Assembly (NCBI GenBank): GCA_964547135.1 | Contig: CAZJMK010000001.1 | Coordinates: 124,001-188,000 of the forward strand | Length of the DNA: 64,000 bases | Direction of reading: 5' to 3' | Source of the DNA: JAJXSS01 sp964547135 | GTDB lineage: Bacteria; Planctomycetota; Phycisphaerae; Phycisphaerales; Phycisphaeraceae | In this document: piece by piece, positions 15,887 through 25,139 of the stretch | How positions within the stretch are numbered: position 1 is the stretch's first letter | Layout of the letters: every line of letters starts with the position of its first letter | Program-made: the position numbers and the translations under genes | Notes under the pieces: model-generated | The model's input: the letters and a program-made list of their open reading frames with translations, nothing else | What the model was told of the DNA's origin: nothing | Database searches by the model: none

Positions 15887-17433
15887 CGGCTCGTTGTCGT
15901 ATGCTATGGGTTATGCGTTATGCCTCATCAAAACCCGTGGTGTCGGAACTGATCGCCCTGCTGGATCGTTGGCGGCAGCGCAAGGTGGTGGTGGTCGGCG
16001 ATGTGATGCTCGATCACCTGGTCTTCGGCCACGCTGAGCGATTGGCCCCCGACGCCCCCGTGCCGGTGCTCAATACCGTGCGGCACGAATACAAACCGGG
16101 CGGTGCGTCGAATGTGTGCCTTGATTTGCGTGCCTTGCATTGCAAGGTCGAACTGTTGTCAGTCATGGGCGATGATTTGCCTGGCAAGCAACTGCGTCAA
16201 TCGTTGCAAAAAGCAGGCGTCGGCACATCGGGGTTAATGATCGAAAAGCATCGCCCCACCACCGTCAAACAAAACATCATCGGCTTGGCGCAGCATCGTC
16301 ACCCGCAAAAAATGTTTCGCGTTGACAGCGAAACCCGTGAACCCATCAGTCAACAGCTTGCGCAACAATTGTTACAAAAAGCGGACAAACTGTTAGCCAA
16401 GGCCGATGCGTTGTGTATTGAAGATTACAACAAGGGGCTGCTCACGCCGGAGGTATGCAGGTCACTGATTCAATTGGCACGCAGGCATAATGTGCCGGTG
16501 ATGGTGGACCCAGCCCTGATCGATGATTACGCCAAGTATCACGGGGCGACGGTGATCACCCCCAATCGTTACGAAGCTGGACGGGCAGCCGGTGGTCGAA
16601 ACTTCACCGGTTCGCTGGACGCTGATTTTTCGGGCCTGCATCACACTGCCCGCAAATTGCAGAAACAACTCGACCTCGAAGCGGTCGTACTCACGCTCGA
16701 TAAACACGGCTGCCTGTTGCTTGATGAGCAGCAAAAACCCCTGCACGTACCGACCACCGCCCAGCAGGTGTACGACGTGACCGGGGCGGGCGACATGGTA
16801 TTGGCCATGCTCACCGCCGCACGTGCCAACGGGGCATTGTGGGTGGAGGCGACGCATTTAGCCAACCTTGCTGCCGGGCTGGAGGTGCAACGATTCGGGT
16901 GCGTGCCGATTGAACTCGATGAAGTATTGGTCGCGCTGCTTGCGATGCAGCGACAGACGCAGGGCAAGTTGCGCAGCCTTGATGAATTGTTACCGGAGTT
17001 AAAAGCGTTGCGCGGGCAAGGTAAAAAAATCGCCTTCACCAATGGGTGTTTTGATGTACTGCATGCCGGTCACGTGGCGTACCTGCGCCAAGCCCGGCAA
17101 ACGGCTGACATGCTGGTGCTGGGTTTGAACAGCGACTCTTCCATCAAACGACTCAAAGGCCCGTCGCGGCCGGTCAACCAGCAAAGTGATCGTGTGCTGG
17201 TGATGTCGGAGTTATCGTGCGTCGATTACGTGGTGGTGTTCGACGAGGACACGCCGATGAAGTTGATCCGTGCCATCAAACCTGATGTGCTGGTGAAAGG
17301 GGCGGACTACAAAAAACATGAAGTAGTCGGGGCGGACATGGTCGAAAAACTCGGCGGCAGGGTGGTGCTGGTGCCACTGGTGCAGGGCCGAAGCACGACC
17401 AACATTTTGCGCAAACTCGAATCATCGGCCTAA
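15883..17433 (+). CDS. hldE: Bifunctional heptose-7-phosphate kinase/heptose-1-phosphate adenylyltransferase
   Basis: A two-domain enzyme for ADP-heptose, the donor for the LPS inner core. The N-terminal PfkB-type kinase ends with the anion-hole motif DVTGAGDMVLA at about 300. The C-terminal nucleotidyltransferase carries FTNGCFDVLHAGHVAYL at about 385-401 and a late PSRPVNQQSDR segment. Both domains look complete, and the length of about 516 residues suits HldE. I choose ATG 15883 because it overlaps the lpxK stop. An extended N-terminus and a later ATG at 15898 are alternatives. Confidence 0.94.
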   Translation: MTARCRMLWVMRYASSKPVVSELIALLDRWRQRKVVVVGDVMLDHLVFGHAERLAPDAPVPVLNTVRHEYKPGGASNVCLDLRALHCKVELLSVMGDDLPGKQLRQSLQKAGVGTSGLMIEKHRPTTVKQNIIGLAQHRHPQKMFRVDSETREPISQQLAQQLLQKADKLLAKADALCIEDYNKGLLTPEVCRSLIQLARRHNVPVMVDPALIDDYAKYHGATVITPNRYEAGRAAGGRNFTGSLDADFSGLHHTARKLQKQLDLEAVVLTLDKHGCLLLDEQQKPLHVPTTAQQVYDVTGAGDMVLAMLTAARANGALWVEATHLANLAAGLEVQRFGCVPIELDEVLVALLAMQRQTQGKLRSLDELLPELKALRGQGKKIAFTNGCFDVLHAGHVAYLRQARQTADMLVLGLNSDSSIKRLKGPSRPVNQQSDRVLVMSELSCVDYVVVFDEDTPMKLIRAIKPDVLVKGADYKKHEVVGADMVEKLGGRVVLVPLVQGRSTTNILRKLESSA

Positions 17434-17476
17434 CATCAACTACATGCGTCACAACCGCACCGAAGGAATGATCATC

Positions 17477-17776
17477 ATGAGTCAACCACTAACCAGCGAT
17501 CAAATCAAAACCCAACTGCAACAACTGCCCGGCTGGTCCCTCAACGACCAGGGCGATGCGATTCGTAAAACCTACCCTTTCACCAACTTCAAGGAAGCGA
17601 TGAGTTTTCTGGTGCGCGTGGCTTTCGAAGCCGAGGCCATGAACCATCACCCGACCATCGAAAATGTATATCGCACCGTCACCCTGACCCTCAACACACA
17701 CGATGCCGGGGGCAAGGTGACGCAGAAAGATATTGACCTGGCCAAAGCCATCGAAAAATTTAATTGGTTGCGGTGA
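17477..17776 (+). CDS. phhB: Pterin-4a-carbinolamine dehydratase
   Basis: A 99-residue protein of the DCoH/PCD family, which dehydrates 4a-hydroxytetrahydrobiopterin and recycles the cofactor. The motif FEAEAMNHHPTIENVYRTV holds the active-site histidine pair, and THDAGGKVTQKDIDLAKAIE the C-terminal signature. GAAGGA lies nine bases before the ATG at 17477, favouring it over the ATG at 17468. No aromatic amino acid hydroxylase gene is near, so its partner is not evident. Confidence 0.93.
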   Translation: MSQPLTSDQIKTQLQQLPGWSLNDQGDAIRKTYPFTNFKEAMSFLVRVAFEAEAMNHHPTIENVYRTVTLTLNTHDAGGKVTQKDIDLAKAIEKFNWLR

Positions 17777-18085
17777 TATTGATGCCACCGGTTCGATGTA
17801 TTGTTGGACATTACCCGACGTTTAAGCACGCAGTTCGTACATGCGTTGCCCTGAACAGCCGGTTTGATACTTGCCCATCGCCTCATTCGAATGTATCTTT
17901 GAATCTTCACGCGCCGGCGGCGGCCACCTGTTGGCCCATGGGTGATTGATGACGATTTTTCGCCCACTTAGACCGCGGTTTCGACCCCGACCGACGCAGC
18001 GTTCATCGACTTGTTTTCCCGCAACAAGGGGCACTGGCATCGCCCCGTTTCGATCCGCTATCACCACCATGCTGGAATCGTCATC
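17777..18085. other. Intergenic region, no gene seen
   Basis: These 309 bases lie between phhB and ptsN. Open frames on either strand have no ribosome site and no recognisable protein pattern. Unlike most gaps here, it contains none of the named repeat families. It may hold the ptsN promoter, but I cannot point to one. Confidence 0.5.
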
Positions 18086-18559
18086 ATGCGTTTGACGGAC
18101 ATCCTTCGCCCTGATTGTTTGAAAGTGCCACTGCTGGCCACCGCCAAGCAGGCTGCGATTTTTGAACTGGTGGACCTATTGGCCGACACGGGGGTGATTG
18201 CCGAGCGCGACGAACTCAAGGCCACCGTCTGGCAACGCGAAACCACCCGCACCACCGGCATCGGTCACGGCGTAGCCATCCCCCATGGCAAAACCAGCGC
18301 CGCCAAGTCGCTCGTACTGGCCATCGGCAAAGCAGCACAACCGATCGAGTTTGCGGCCATTGATGGCCGACCGGTTGAGTTGATCTTTTTACTGGTCAGC
18401 CCGCCCGATCAGACCGGCCCGCACATACAAGCCCTGGCCGGCATCAGCCGAATGCTCACCGATGCAACTTTTCGCGCTGCCGTGCGTTCCGCCACTTCAT
18501 CGACCGACCTTTACAAACTCATCGTCGAACATGAAAGCAAACAGGTCGTGCCCGGGTGA
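18086..18559 (+). CDS. ptsN: PTS IIA-like nitrogen-regulatory protein
   Basis: A 157-residue EIIA domain of the fructose/nitrogen type. The phospho-accepting histidine is in GHGVAIPHGK at about residue 68. The sequence PVELIFLLVSPPDQTGPHIQALAGISRML is the family core. Such proteins relay phosphate from PTS enzyme I/NPr to regulatory targets rather than to a sugar permease. No EIIB or EIIC domain and no hpf or rpoN gene is adjacent. The start at 18086 begins the conserved MRLTDIL; an upstream frame is open but unlike the family. Confidence 0.9.
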   Translation: MRLTDILRPDCLKVPLLATAKQAAIFELVDLLADTGVIAERDELKATVWQRETTRTTGIGHGVAIPHGKTSAAKSLVLAIGKAAQPIEFAAIDGRPVELIFLLVSPPDQTGPHIQALAGISRMLTDATFRAAVRSATSSTDLYKLIVEHESKQVVPG

Positions 18560-18679
18560 TGCAAACGGGCTTTTTCCCATATCATCGTTTCAACATGAAC
18601 GCCTCAGTACAAAATGAAACCAGGTGCCAGGTGCCTGGAACAAATACGATGGCACTCTGATCTGCCCAGCCCCTAACGC

Positions 18680-19366
18680 CTAGCCACCAGCCACTTGAAT
18701 CACCTTTTGCGCAATCAGCCAGTCGAACTCGTTGGTCACCTTGATGTTCATCGGCTCATCGTCCACCATCTGAATGCGATACCCGCAGCGGACCGCCCAG
18801 TCGTTGATACCCAACTCGTCGCTTTCGGCCTTCTGTGATAGTTCCAGCAACTTCACCAGCAGCGGTCGTTGAAACGCATTGGGGGTGTGCACCAGGCGCA
18901 ATTGGCTGCGCGGAATGCTGTCCACGCCCTTGCCTTCGACCAGCCTCACCACCGGGACCGGAGGCCTGCTCCCCGCAGCTGCCACGCCATGTTCTGCCGC
19001 CCCCTCAATCACCTTGCGTATCAACTGACTTGACGCAAAGGGCGCTGCTGCATCGACGATCACGATCACCTGCTCACTGCAATGCGCCAGTGCTGCTGAC
19101 AACGTGGCAACACGGGTGTTTCCGCCGATGACCACCTGTGCCAACGCGCCCACTTCCTCTTGCGCCAGTGCCACGTGTTCCGCCCGCACGCCCACCACGA
19201 TCCGCTGCACCAGGGGTTGCACTTTTTCGACTGCCAGTCGAAGCAGCGTTTTACCCTGCAAACGTAAAAAGGCCTTGGGTCCAAGCCCCAGTCGTGACCC
19301 CGAACCGGCTGCGGGTATCAGTGCCGCCGCCGTGACCGATGAAGCCGATGTTGCGTGTTGATTCAT
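18680..19366 (-). CDS. ispD: 2-C-methyl-D-erythritol 4-phosphate cytidylyltransferase
   Basis: A 228-residue enzyme of the MEP isoprenoid pathway that transfers CMP to MEP. The nucleotide-binding LIPAAGSGSRLGLGPKAFL is at about 17-35, VIVDAAAPF at about 102 replaces the usual HDAARP, and TPNAFQRPLL lies at about 164. The late DELGINDWAV covers the region where the family has DDA..E. The changed HDAARP motif makes it somewhat divergent. Its product feeds the route to the prenyl synthase at 892-1797. ispF is not adjacent. Confidence 0.88.
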   Translation of the reverse strand: MNQHATSASSVTAAALIPAAGSGSRLGLGPKAFLRLQGKTLLRLAVEKVQPLVQRIVVGVRAEHVALAQEEVGALAQVVIGGNTRVATLSAALAHCSEQVIVIVDAAAPFASSQLIRKVIEGAAEHGVAAAGSRPPVPVVRLVEGKGVDSIPRSQLRLVHTPNAFQRPLLVKLLELSQKAESDELGINDWAVRCGYRIQMVDDEPMNIKVTNEFDWLIAQKVIQVAGG

Positions 19367-19426
19367 GTTATTACTTTATTTCGAGCAATTTGCATGATTC
19401 CTTGGTAAATATTGTGCCTTGTTCTG

Positions 19427-19560
19427 TCCCCTCTCCCTCCGGGAGAGGGTTAGGGTGAGGGCGTCTGCGATTCTGATATTTACTTCCATCATGCATATCG
19501 AAGGTACGCCCTCACCCGGCCTCGCAGACTCGGCCACCCTCTCCCGGAGGGAGAGGGGAC
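19427..19560. repeat. Inverted pair of family E units
   Basis: A unit CCCCTCTCCCTCCGGGAG...GGTGAGGGC (19427-19462) faces an inverted unit CGCCCTCACCC...GGGAGAGGGG (19507-19560) around a 45-base core. Each unit is itself a hairpin. The right unit carries an extra GGCCTCGCAGACTCGG, which the left lacks. It lies between divergent ispD and the end of the next minus-strand gene. Confidence 0.8.
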
Positions 19561-19624
19561 GCAAGCATTCCAAAAATAATCGCAAATTGCTCTATTGGAG
19601 CACATGAATCACATCATCGGCCAT

Positions 19625-20824
19625 TCACCGCGCCACCGGCACACTGCCCGGCTGCATTCGTCGCCAGAGCGAAATCATCCAATACGGCAGATGATGCACC
19701 AACGGCTTGTGATGACTGCGACTGGCCCAAGCAGTGCGTACCCATGCGGCATCGACGGGCGATGGTTGCAACAACGCCGTGATTTTTTCCGCAATGCGGT
19801 CGGCAGCACATCCGTCACGTAAATCGCCGAAAATTCGATTCGCATACATACGCCGTTGTGCTTGATGTTCATTGGGCTGATGCAGGCAGCGCAACACAGA
19901 GTCCATCACTTGTTCACCCCGGCTGACACGCGGGCCAAAGTCGCGCCAGGCCCATTCGATGCCGTCGGGTTGATACGAATTCGGATCACTTTGAGCCTGC
20001 GGGTTGTCCACCAGCACCACCGGACGATCCAGCGCCAGAAAAAAGAACATCACACTCGACACGTCACTCATCAATACATCCGCCTGTTGCAGCAACGGGT
20101 AAATATCGCTGTGAGCATCATCAATCAGTTGCACCCCCGGCTGCCCGGCCAACTGTTGCGCAACAGCCCAGCCCTGAGGGTTGCGTTTTTCGGTATGCGG
20201 ATGCGGTTTGATAGTGATGCGCAAATCGGGGTATTGCCGTCGCAACGGCTCGACCCAATCAGCTCCGATCGCGTTGAGCGCACAAAGCATCGGGTTGTAG
20301 GTCGGAGCGATCAGCAGGGTTTTGCCCGCATGACGTTCGGGTGAACTGGTTGGTGATTGAAAGAGTGGGTCGGCGCCGACAAAGCCGGTGTGCCAGAAAC
20401 CCTGACGCGGCGTCCACCCGTGGTCGATGCAATCCTGCTGCACCCAGGGGCTTGAAACGCAGACGAAATCGACCAACGGCAGACACAACCCGACATAATT
20501 TTTCTGACTCACGCCATGACGGGTGTGAACCACCAAAGTCCGCGGCAGACGATGACGCAAGGCTTTCTCCGGCTTATCCGAAACCACCAGCACCGATGGG
20601 CTGAAACGAATCACAGCCTGATGGTCATCGGTGAACAGACACTCAAAGCGATTGCACAGCCGGGCGTGAATCGGTGCCAGTAATGATCGGTGAAAGGGTT
20701 GCAGCGCATGAAAGGCAATGCGCTGGTTCGTTGGGCCGGGGTGACGCATGGCCAACATGATATGTATCGGTGACCGTTTTGTCGCGCGAATCAAGTCAGA
20801 ATCAACATGATTGCGAAAGCCCAT
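19625..20824 (-). CDS. CDP-glycerol glycerophosphotransferase-like (TagB/SpsB) protein
   Basis: A protein of up to 399 residues related to the teichoic-acid polymerase and SpsB families. Visible blocks are LVVHTRHGVSQKNY (about 118), LIAPTYNPM (about 190), ITIKPHPHTEKR (about 222) and the donor-site DIYPLLQQADVLMSDVSSVMFFFLALDRPVVLVDNP (about 258-293). In Gram-negative bacteria such proteins act in surface polymer synthesis. The start could be the ATG at 20758 (MLAMRHPGP), which shortens it by 22 residues. It lies downstream of sdhA beyond a hairpin. Confidence 0.75.
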   Translation of the reverse strand: MGFRNHVDSDLIRATKRSPIHIMLAMRHPGPTNQRIAFHALQPFHRSLLAPIHARLCNRFECLFTDDHQAVIRFSPSVLVVSDKPEKALRHRLPRTLVVHTRHGVSQKNYVGLCLPLVDFVCVSSPWVQQDCIDHGWTPRQGFWHTGFVGADPLFQSPTSSPERHAGKTLLIAPTYNPMLCALNAIGADWVEPLRRQYPDLRITIKPHPHTEKRNPQGWAVAQQLAGQPGVQLIDDAHSDIYPLLQQADVLMSDVSSVMFFFLALDRPVVLVDNPQAQSDPNSYQPDGIEWAWRDFGPRVSRGEQVMDSVLRCLHQPNEHQAQRRMYANRIFGDLRDGCAADRIAEKITALLQPSPVDAAWVRTAWASRSHHKPLVHHLPYWMISLWRRMQPGSVPVAR

Positions 20825-20834
20825 AAATCATATA

Positions 20835-20870
20835 GCCCCCGGTCAATGACCGGGGGCCAGGTGTTTTTTT
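20835..20870. terminator. Strong hairpin after sdhA
   Basis: GCCCCCGGTCA and TGACCGGGGGC form a perfect 11-base stem (20835-20857), with a run of seven T at 20864-20870 on the plus strand. For the minus-strand sdhA message the hairpin follows the stop by about 35 bases but is trailed by CTATATGATTTAT rather than a T run. It may work in both directions, or end the sdh message less efficiently. Confidence 0.55.
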
Positions 20871-20890
20871 ATGATGTGGATCAACGACAG

Positions 20891-22738
20891 TTATTTCACC
20901 GCGCCGTAATTTCGAATCGTCGGCGTCCACAAGGGCGTGGGCACCGGTTCATACGCCAGTATGTGCTGGTCCTTCGCCGCATCGTATTTGGTGATGCTGG
21001 TTTTCAACCAGTTGGCATCGTCACGATCCGGGAAATCGTCACGGTAGTGTGCCCCGCGCGATTCCTTGCGTTCCAGCCCGGCCAATACCACCGACTCGGC
21101 ATACAACAACATATCCCCCAAGGCCCGTGTGAATGACAAATTCTGATTGGTCCACATCGCGGTGTCCGCCAGTTTCACGTTCTTGAACTTGGCTTTCAAA
21201 TCCTGCACCGTGTCCCACGCCTTTTGCATGCCCGCCTGGTTGCGCACCACGGTAAGCTGATCGGTCATGGTGTCGCCCAGTATGCGATGCAATTCATACG
21301 GGTTGCTGCCCGAAGCTGCGCCGGCGGTGTCGATGAACTTTTTCATCTTCGCCTGTTCCTGCGCCACAAACGGTGCAAACACCGAATCAGGCAGTTCGCT
21401 CGCCGCCTTGCTGACCTTGTCCTTGACGTAATTGGCCACCGAAAGCCCGCAGAACAGGCCATCGAAAATGCACGAAAGCAGCGCGTTGGCACCGAGTCGG
21501 TTGGCACCGTGATACTGGTAATTGACTTCGCCGAAGGCATACAAGCCCGGTATGTTGGTGACCATGTTGCCCGGGTCGCCGAACACCATGCCCTTGTGGT
21601 CGGTGCGTTCGGTGAACGTCGTGTACAGGCCGCCCATGGTGTAATGCACCGCAGGGAAAATTTTCATCGGCACATCGCACGGGTCATCGCCGACAAACTT
21701 TTCGTAAATTTCAAAGATGCCCGCCAGTTTCTTTTTGTTGGCGTCGGGCAGGTGGGTGCAATCCAGGTAAACCATGCGTCCGCCGGCGATGCCGTAGCCT
21801 TCCTGACATTTGAAGAAAATTTCCCGGGTGGCGATGTCGCGTGACACCAGGTTGGCATATTTGGGGTACTTTTCATCCATCCAGTACCAGCGATCGTTTT
21901 CGGGAATGTCCTGTCCGGGGCGGGTGTCGTTTTTCTTTTTGGGAACCCAGAGGCGGCCGCCTTCACCACGGGCCGATTCACTCATCAGTCGGCACTTGTC
22001 TTCGCCGGGGATGGCGGTGGGGTGTACCTGAATCATTTCCGGGTTGCCGATCCATCCCCCAGCCGCGTAGCAACGGGCCGCAGCACCGCCGGTGCAAATG
22101 ACGCTGTTGGTGCTTTTGCCAAAGACCAGTCCGCAGCCGCCGGTGGCCATGACCACGGCATCACCCTTGAAGGCTTTGATGTCCATGGTCTTCATGTCCT
22201 GCGCCACGATGCCCTTGCACACACCCGTGTCGTCCAGCACCGGCCAGAGAAATTCCCAGAACTCGTACTTTTTCACCTTGCCCTCGGCTTCGTAGCGACG
22301 AACCTGTTCATCGAGGGCGTAAATCAATTGCTGCCCGGTGGTGGCCCCGGAAAAGTGGGTGCGTTTGAAGAGGGAACCGCCGAAGAGCCGCAGGTCGTGA
22401 AAGCCTTCGGAAGTGCGGTTGAAGGGCACGCCCATGCGGTCGAGCAGTTGAATGATTTTGGGGGCCCATTGGCACATGTCGTTGACGGGGGCCTGGTGAG
22501 CGAGGTAGTCCCCGCCGTAGAGCGTTTCGCGGGTGTGTTCGTCTTCGCTGTAGCCCTGCTGCCGGGCGACTTCGTTGCAGGCGTTGATGCCGCCCTGGGC
22601 ACAGACGCTGTGCGAACGTTTGACCGGGACCATGCTGAACAGATCGACGGGTACGCCTGCTTCGGCAATGCGGATGGAGGCTGCCAGGCCGGCGAGTCCG
22701 CCGCCGACGATGATGACACGTGCTTTCGCGTTAGCCAT
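20891..22738 (-). CDS. sdhA: Succinate dehydrogenase/fumarate reductase flavoprotein subunit
   Basis: A 615-residue catalytic subunit that oxidises succinate to fumarate at the cytoplasmic membrane. The FAD site is IIVGGGLAGLAASIRIAEAG at about 9-28, the covalent FAD histidine is in KRSHSVCAQGG at about 45, and the substrate-binding region HPTAIPGEDKCRLMSE is at about 245. The late HGANRLGANALLSCIFDGL is conserved. Its membrane partner lies upstream. The iron-sulfur subunit, usually next, is missing here. Confidence 0.95.
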   Translation of the reverse strand: MANAKARVIIVGGGLAGLAASIRIAEAGVPVDLFSMVPVKRSHSVCAQGGINACNEVARQQGYSEDEHTRETLYGGDYLAHQAPVNDMCQWAPKIIQLLDRMGVPFNRTSEGFHDLRLFGGSLFKRTHFSGATTGQQLIYALDEQVRRYEAEGKVKKYEFWEFLWPVLDDTGVCKGIVAQDMKTMDIKAFKGDAVVMATGGCGLVFGKSTNSVICTGGAAARCYAAGGWIGNPEMIQVHPTAIPGEDKCRLMSESARGEGGRLWVPKKKNDTRPGQDIPENDRWYWMDEKYPKYANLVSRDIATREIFFKCQEGYGIAGGRMVYLDCTHLPDANKKKLAGIFEIYEKFVGDDPCDVPMKIFPAVHYTMGGLYTTFTERTDHKGMVFGDPGNMVTNIPGLYAFGEVNYQYHGANRLGANALLSCIFDGLFCGLSVANYVKDKVSKAASELPDSVFAPFVAQEQAKMKKFIDTAGAASGSNPYELHRILGDTMTDQLTVVRNQAGMQKAWDTVQDLKAKFKNVKLADTAMWTNQNLSFTRALGDMLLYAESVVLAGLERKESRGAHYRDDFPDRDDANWLKTSITKYDAAKDQHILAYEPVPTPLWTPTIRNYGAVK

Positions 22739-22822
22739 GGGTCTTTATTCCGAGTTCGTTAGGTCGTGGTGGGGGTGATGGAATGAATCGTAGTGAGTGC
22801 GTTGGATCGTCGGCTTTACGGA

Positions 22823-23695
22823 TTAGTGCGTATGCGGGTGAGTGCTGTCGTGACCGTGACCCAGTTGATAGGTCGAGCCGGTGGGTGCGAGGAAGATCGA
22901 TTCCATCGTGTGGAAGTCGAGCTTGCCTTCTTTTTTCAGTTGCGCCATGTGGGCGTAGGCCTGTTTTTGGTCTTCGGGGGCATCGTCCAGATAGCTCACC
23001 GCACCGATGATGGCTCCGGCAGTGAACAGTGTCAGGGTGGCGAACATGCCGGCACACACCAGGCCCCAGCGTTTCTGAGCGGCGACGGTGATGGTGGCAC
23101 CCCAGGTGATGGCTGCGGTCCACAGGCCGTTGGACCAGTGATAGACCGCGGACATGACGCCGATGATGTAAAGGACGAGCACCATGACGTTGGACAGGGC
23201 GACGCTGGTGGAGTAGTGCGCCAGATCGACGACGGTGCCGGTGTCGGTGATGCCCTTGGAGAAAAAGGGCGTGTACCAGCCGAAGAGGTCCCAGCGCCAG
23301 CGGAGCGTGGCCACGTGCAGGAAGATGAAGATAAAAGCGAGTATGCCGGTGACGCGCTGCAGCGTGTAGCGCCAGTTGGATTCGTATTTGTAGGCCCCGG
23401 CGTTGGCTTTGCCGGAGAAGGTGTAGATGACACCGAGGATGCCGTGGAAGGCAATCGGCAGCCAGAGGACGAAAATTTCCATGAACAAGAGCGCGGGCAT
23501 GTTATGGATGAAGTTCACCTCATGCTGAAAGGTGCCAAAGAGCATCTGCATGTTGGTGAAAAGGTGGAAGCAGACGAACCCGCCGATGGGAACGATGCCC
23601 GTCAGCGAATGAAGCCTGCGAAGCAGGAAGTGATTTTTTTCAAGGAATGAGACGCCCCCGGTCGGGGTGGTGGAAGAAGCGGCGTGGTCAGCCAC
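22823..23695 (-). CDS. sdhC: Succinate dehydrogenase cytochrome b558-type membrane subunit
   Basis: A 290-residue integral membrane protein with five hydrophobic segments, near residues 38-55, 72-95, 115-140, 168-190 and 205-240. This fits the single-polypeptide b558 anchor of the Bacillus/Wolinella type, which holds two haems. Candidate haem ligands are the histidines in RRLHSLTG, CFHLFTN, IAFHGILG and FLHVATL. The C-terminus ends in a His-rich tail (GHGHDSTHPHTH), unusual for the family. It is 84 bases ahead of sdhA and surely co-transcribed. Confidence 0.9.
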   Translation of the reverse strand: MADHAASSTTPTGGVSFLEKNHFLLRRLHSLTGIVPIGGFVCFHLFTNMQMLFGTFQHEVNFIHNMPALLFMEIFVLWLPIAFHGILGVIYTFSGKANAGAYKYESNWRYTLQRVTGILAFIFIFLHVATLRWRWDLFGWYTPFFSKGITDTGTVVDLAHYSTSVALSNVMVLVLYIIGVMSAVYHWSNGLWTAAITWGATITVAAQKRWGLVCAGMFATLTLFTAGAIIGAVSYLDDAPEDQKQAYAHMAQLKKEGKLDFHTMESIFLAPTGSTYQLGHGHDSTHPHTH

Positions 23696-24122
23696 GGGTG
23701 GTCCTTTCTATGCCCTTGGATACGAAACCCTGAAAGAGGCGGGGAAACCCTCCGATGCACCCCCCGCATCGGTATTCAGGTGCATAAACGATAATAAAAT
23801 CCGCTGATTCGTCAAATGTGGAAAGAAGAAAGTGGCCAAGTAAAGACACGCCCTCACCCTAACCCTCTCCCGGAGGGAGAGGGGACAGGCGAGTGGTCGA
23901 GAGGTCGAGTGTAGAAAACCAAATCAACTTCACGCCTGAACTTTACGTCTGCGTGAAGTTCAGGATGGTTTTTCAAAATGCAACCATTGACACCGAGGGC
24001 TTAAACCCCGGATTGCATATTCAAATATCCGGCCCTGAAGGGCACGGCGTCAAAAATGTGTGTGCAACGCAGCGTCCGCACTCAACATGTAAATCAAACC
24101 GACCACGGCTTGGGATTGGAGA
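23696..24122. repeat. Intergenic region with E unit and degenerate A unit
   Basis: The 427 bases between the sdhC start and the DUF1844 stop hold no convincing ORF. An E unit lies at 23847-23887 and an F-like word run at 23892-23910. A degenerate A unit at 23989-24051 has GACACCG instead of GACGCCG, and its left hairpin is weakened to GGGCTTAAACCCC. A worn D unit is at about 24066. The part nearest sdhC (23700-23840) should hold the sdh promoter; I see no clear box. Confidence 0.6.
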
Positions 24123-24566
24123 TCACTTCATCCGTGCAGCCTGGGCGGCCTGGATGTAACGGGTGCGCAGTTCGTACACCGTCGAGGCGAGCATGGTGTC
24201 TTCATCAGGCGTGAGGTTGCCCTTGGTTTTTTCTTCAAGGACACCGAGCATGTCGATGTGGTGTCGCGCCAGGTCCAATGACTGCATACGCTGCCCGGTG
24301 CGCGGGTCGGCCAACACCCCCATGGCATAAAGCGCTTGTGCCGCCAGCGTTGATACCAACGTGGCCATGGAAGCCTGCGGCATCGACGGTGCGGCTGGGG
24401 AACCGGCTGCGGCCCCCCCGGTACTGCCCGATGATTTCGCGGAGGAACCCGCGCCGGCTGGGTTGCTCGTACCAGCGGTTTTTTGCGTCAGACGTTCCTT
24501 CTCCGCCTGCGCCTGGGCTTTCCAGTCATCGTCAATTTGAATTTTTGGGCCTGGTGTATCAGTCAT
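24123..24566 (-). CDS. DUF1844 family protein
   Basis: A 147-residue protein. The first 70 residues are hydrophilic and low-complexity (Lys/Gln, then Gly/Ala/Ser/Pro). The conserved C-terminal part, MATLVSTLAAQALYAMGVLADPRTGQ...LDLARHHIDMLGVLEEKTKGNLTPDED, is the DUF1844 core found in planctomycetes and other phyla. Function is unknown. The core is amphipathic and probably binds a membrane or a partner. It is divergent from hisI with a 92-base gap. Confidence 0.85.
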   Translation of the reverse strand: MTDTPGPKIQIDDDWKAQAQAEKERLTQKTAGTSNPAGAGSSAKSSGSTGGAAAGSPAAPSMPQASMATLVSTLAAQALYAMGVLADPRTGQRMQSLDLARHHIDMLGVLEEKTKGNLTPDEDTMLASTVYELRTRYIQAAQAARMK

Positions 24567-24658
24567 GGCGTGAATTCCTTCGTAAAACGCGAGCTCAATT
24601 CACGCAGTATAACCGACAACTGGTATGATGAAGGACTTGCATAAAAAGGAGTGCGTTG

Positions 24659-25069
24659 ATGTCAGATGTCGTACGTGAAACCGGAACGGTGCTGGATGTG
24701 AAGTTCGACGACAAAGGGCTGGTGCCCGCGATCGTGCAGGACATCGACACCGGCACCATTCTCATGGTCGGCTGGATGAATCAGGCGGCATTGGAACAAA
24801 CCCTGCGCACCCGTAAAGCGACGTTTTACAGTCGCAGCCGAAATAAAATGTGGGTCAAGGGCGAAGAGTCGGGCCACATTCAGGAAGTAATCGAAGCCCG
24901 CGTCGATTGCGATCAGGATGTGGTGCTTTTGCGTTGCAAGAGTCATGGCCCCTGCTGCCACGTGGGGTATCAATCGTGCTTTTACCGGGCGGTGACCCTG
25001 GCGGAGACGACCCAGTTGCAGTTCGTGGAAAAGCCGGTGTTCGACCCCAAAGCTGTTTACAAGAAATGA
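24659..25069 (+). CDS. hisI: Phosphoribosyl-AMP cyclohydrolase
   Basis: A 136-residue enzyme opening the adenine ring of PR-AMP, the third step of histidine synthesis. It carries TILMVGWMNQAALEQTL and ATFYSRSRNKMWVKGEESGH. The metal-binding ARVDCDQDVVLLRC and GPCCHVGYQSCFYR cysteines are all present. It is the stand-alone HisI form without the HisE domain. AAAAAGGAG precedes ATG 24659. hisA is 16 kb away, so the pathway genes are scattered. Confidence 0.95.
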   Translation: MSDVVRETGTVLDVKFDDKGLVPAIVQDIDTGTILMVGWMNQAALEQTLRTRKATFYSRSRNKMWVKGEESGHIQEVIEARVDCDQDVVLLRCKSHGPCCHVGYQSCFYRAVTLAETTQLQFVEKPVFDPKAVYKK

Positions 25070-25139
25070 TGCAAAGAAGTGGCCGAGTGGCCGAGTGGTC
25101 AAGTGGCCGAGTGACGAAAAAGATCAAGAGATCAACACC

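Noticed and set aside
22793..23650. 285-codon plus-strand frame opposite sdhC
   Set aside because: It is the antisense shadow of the well-supported sdhC.
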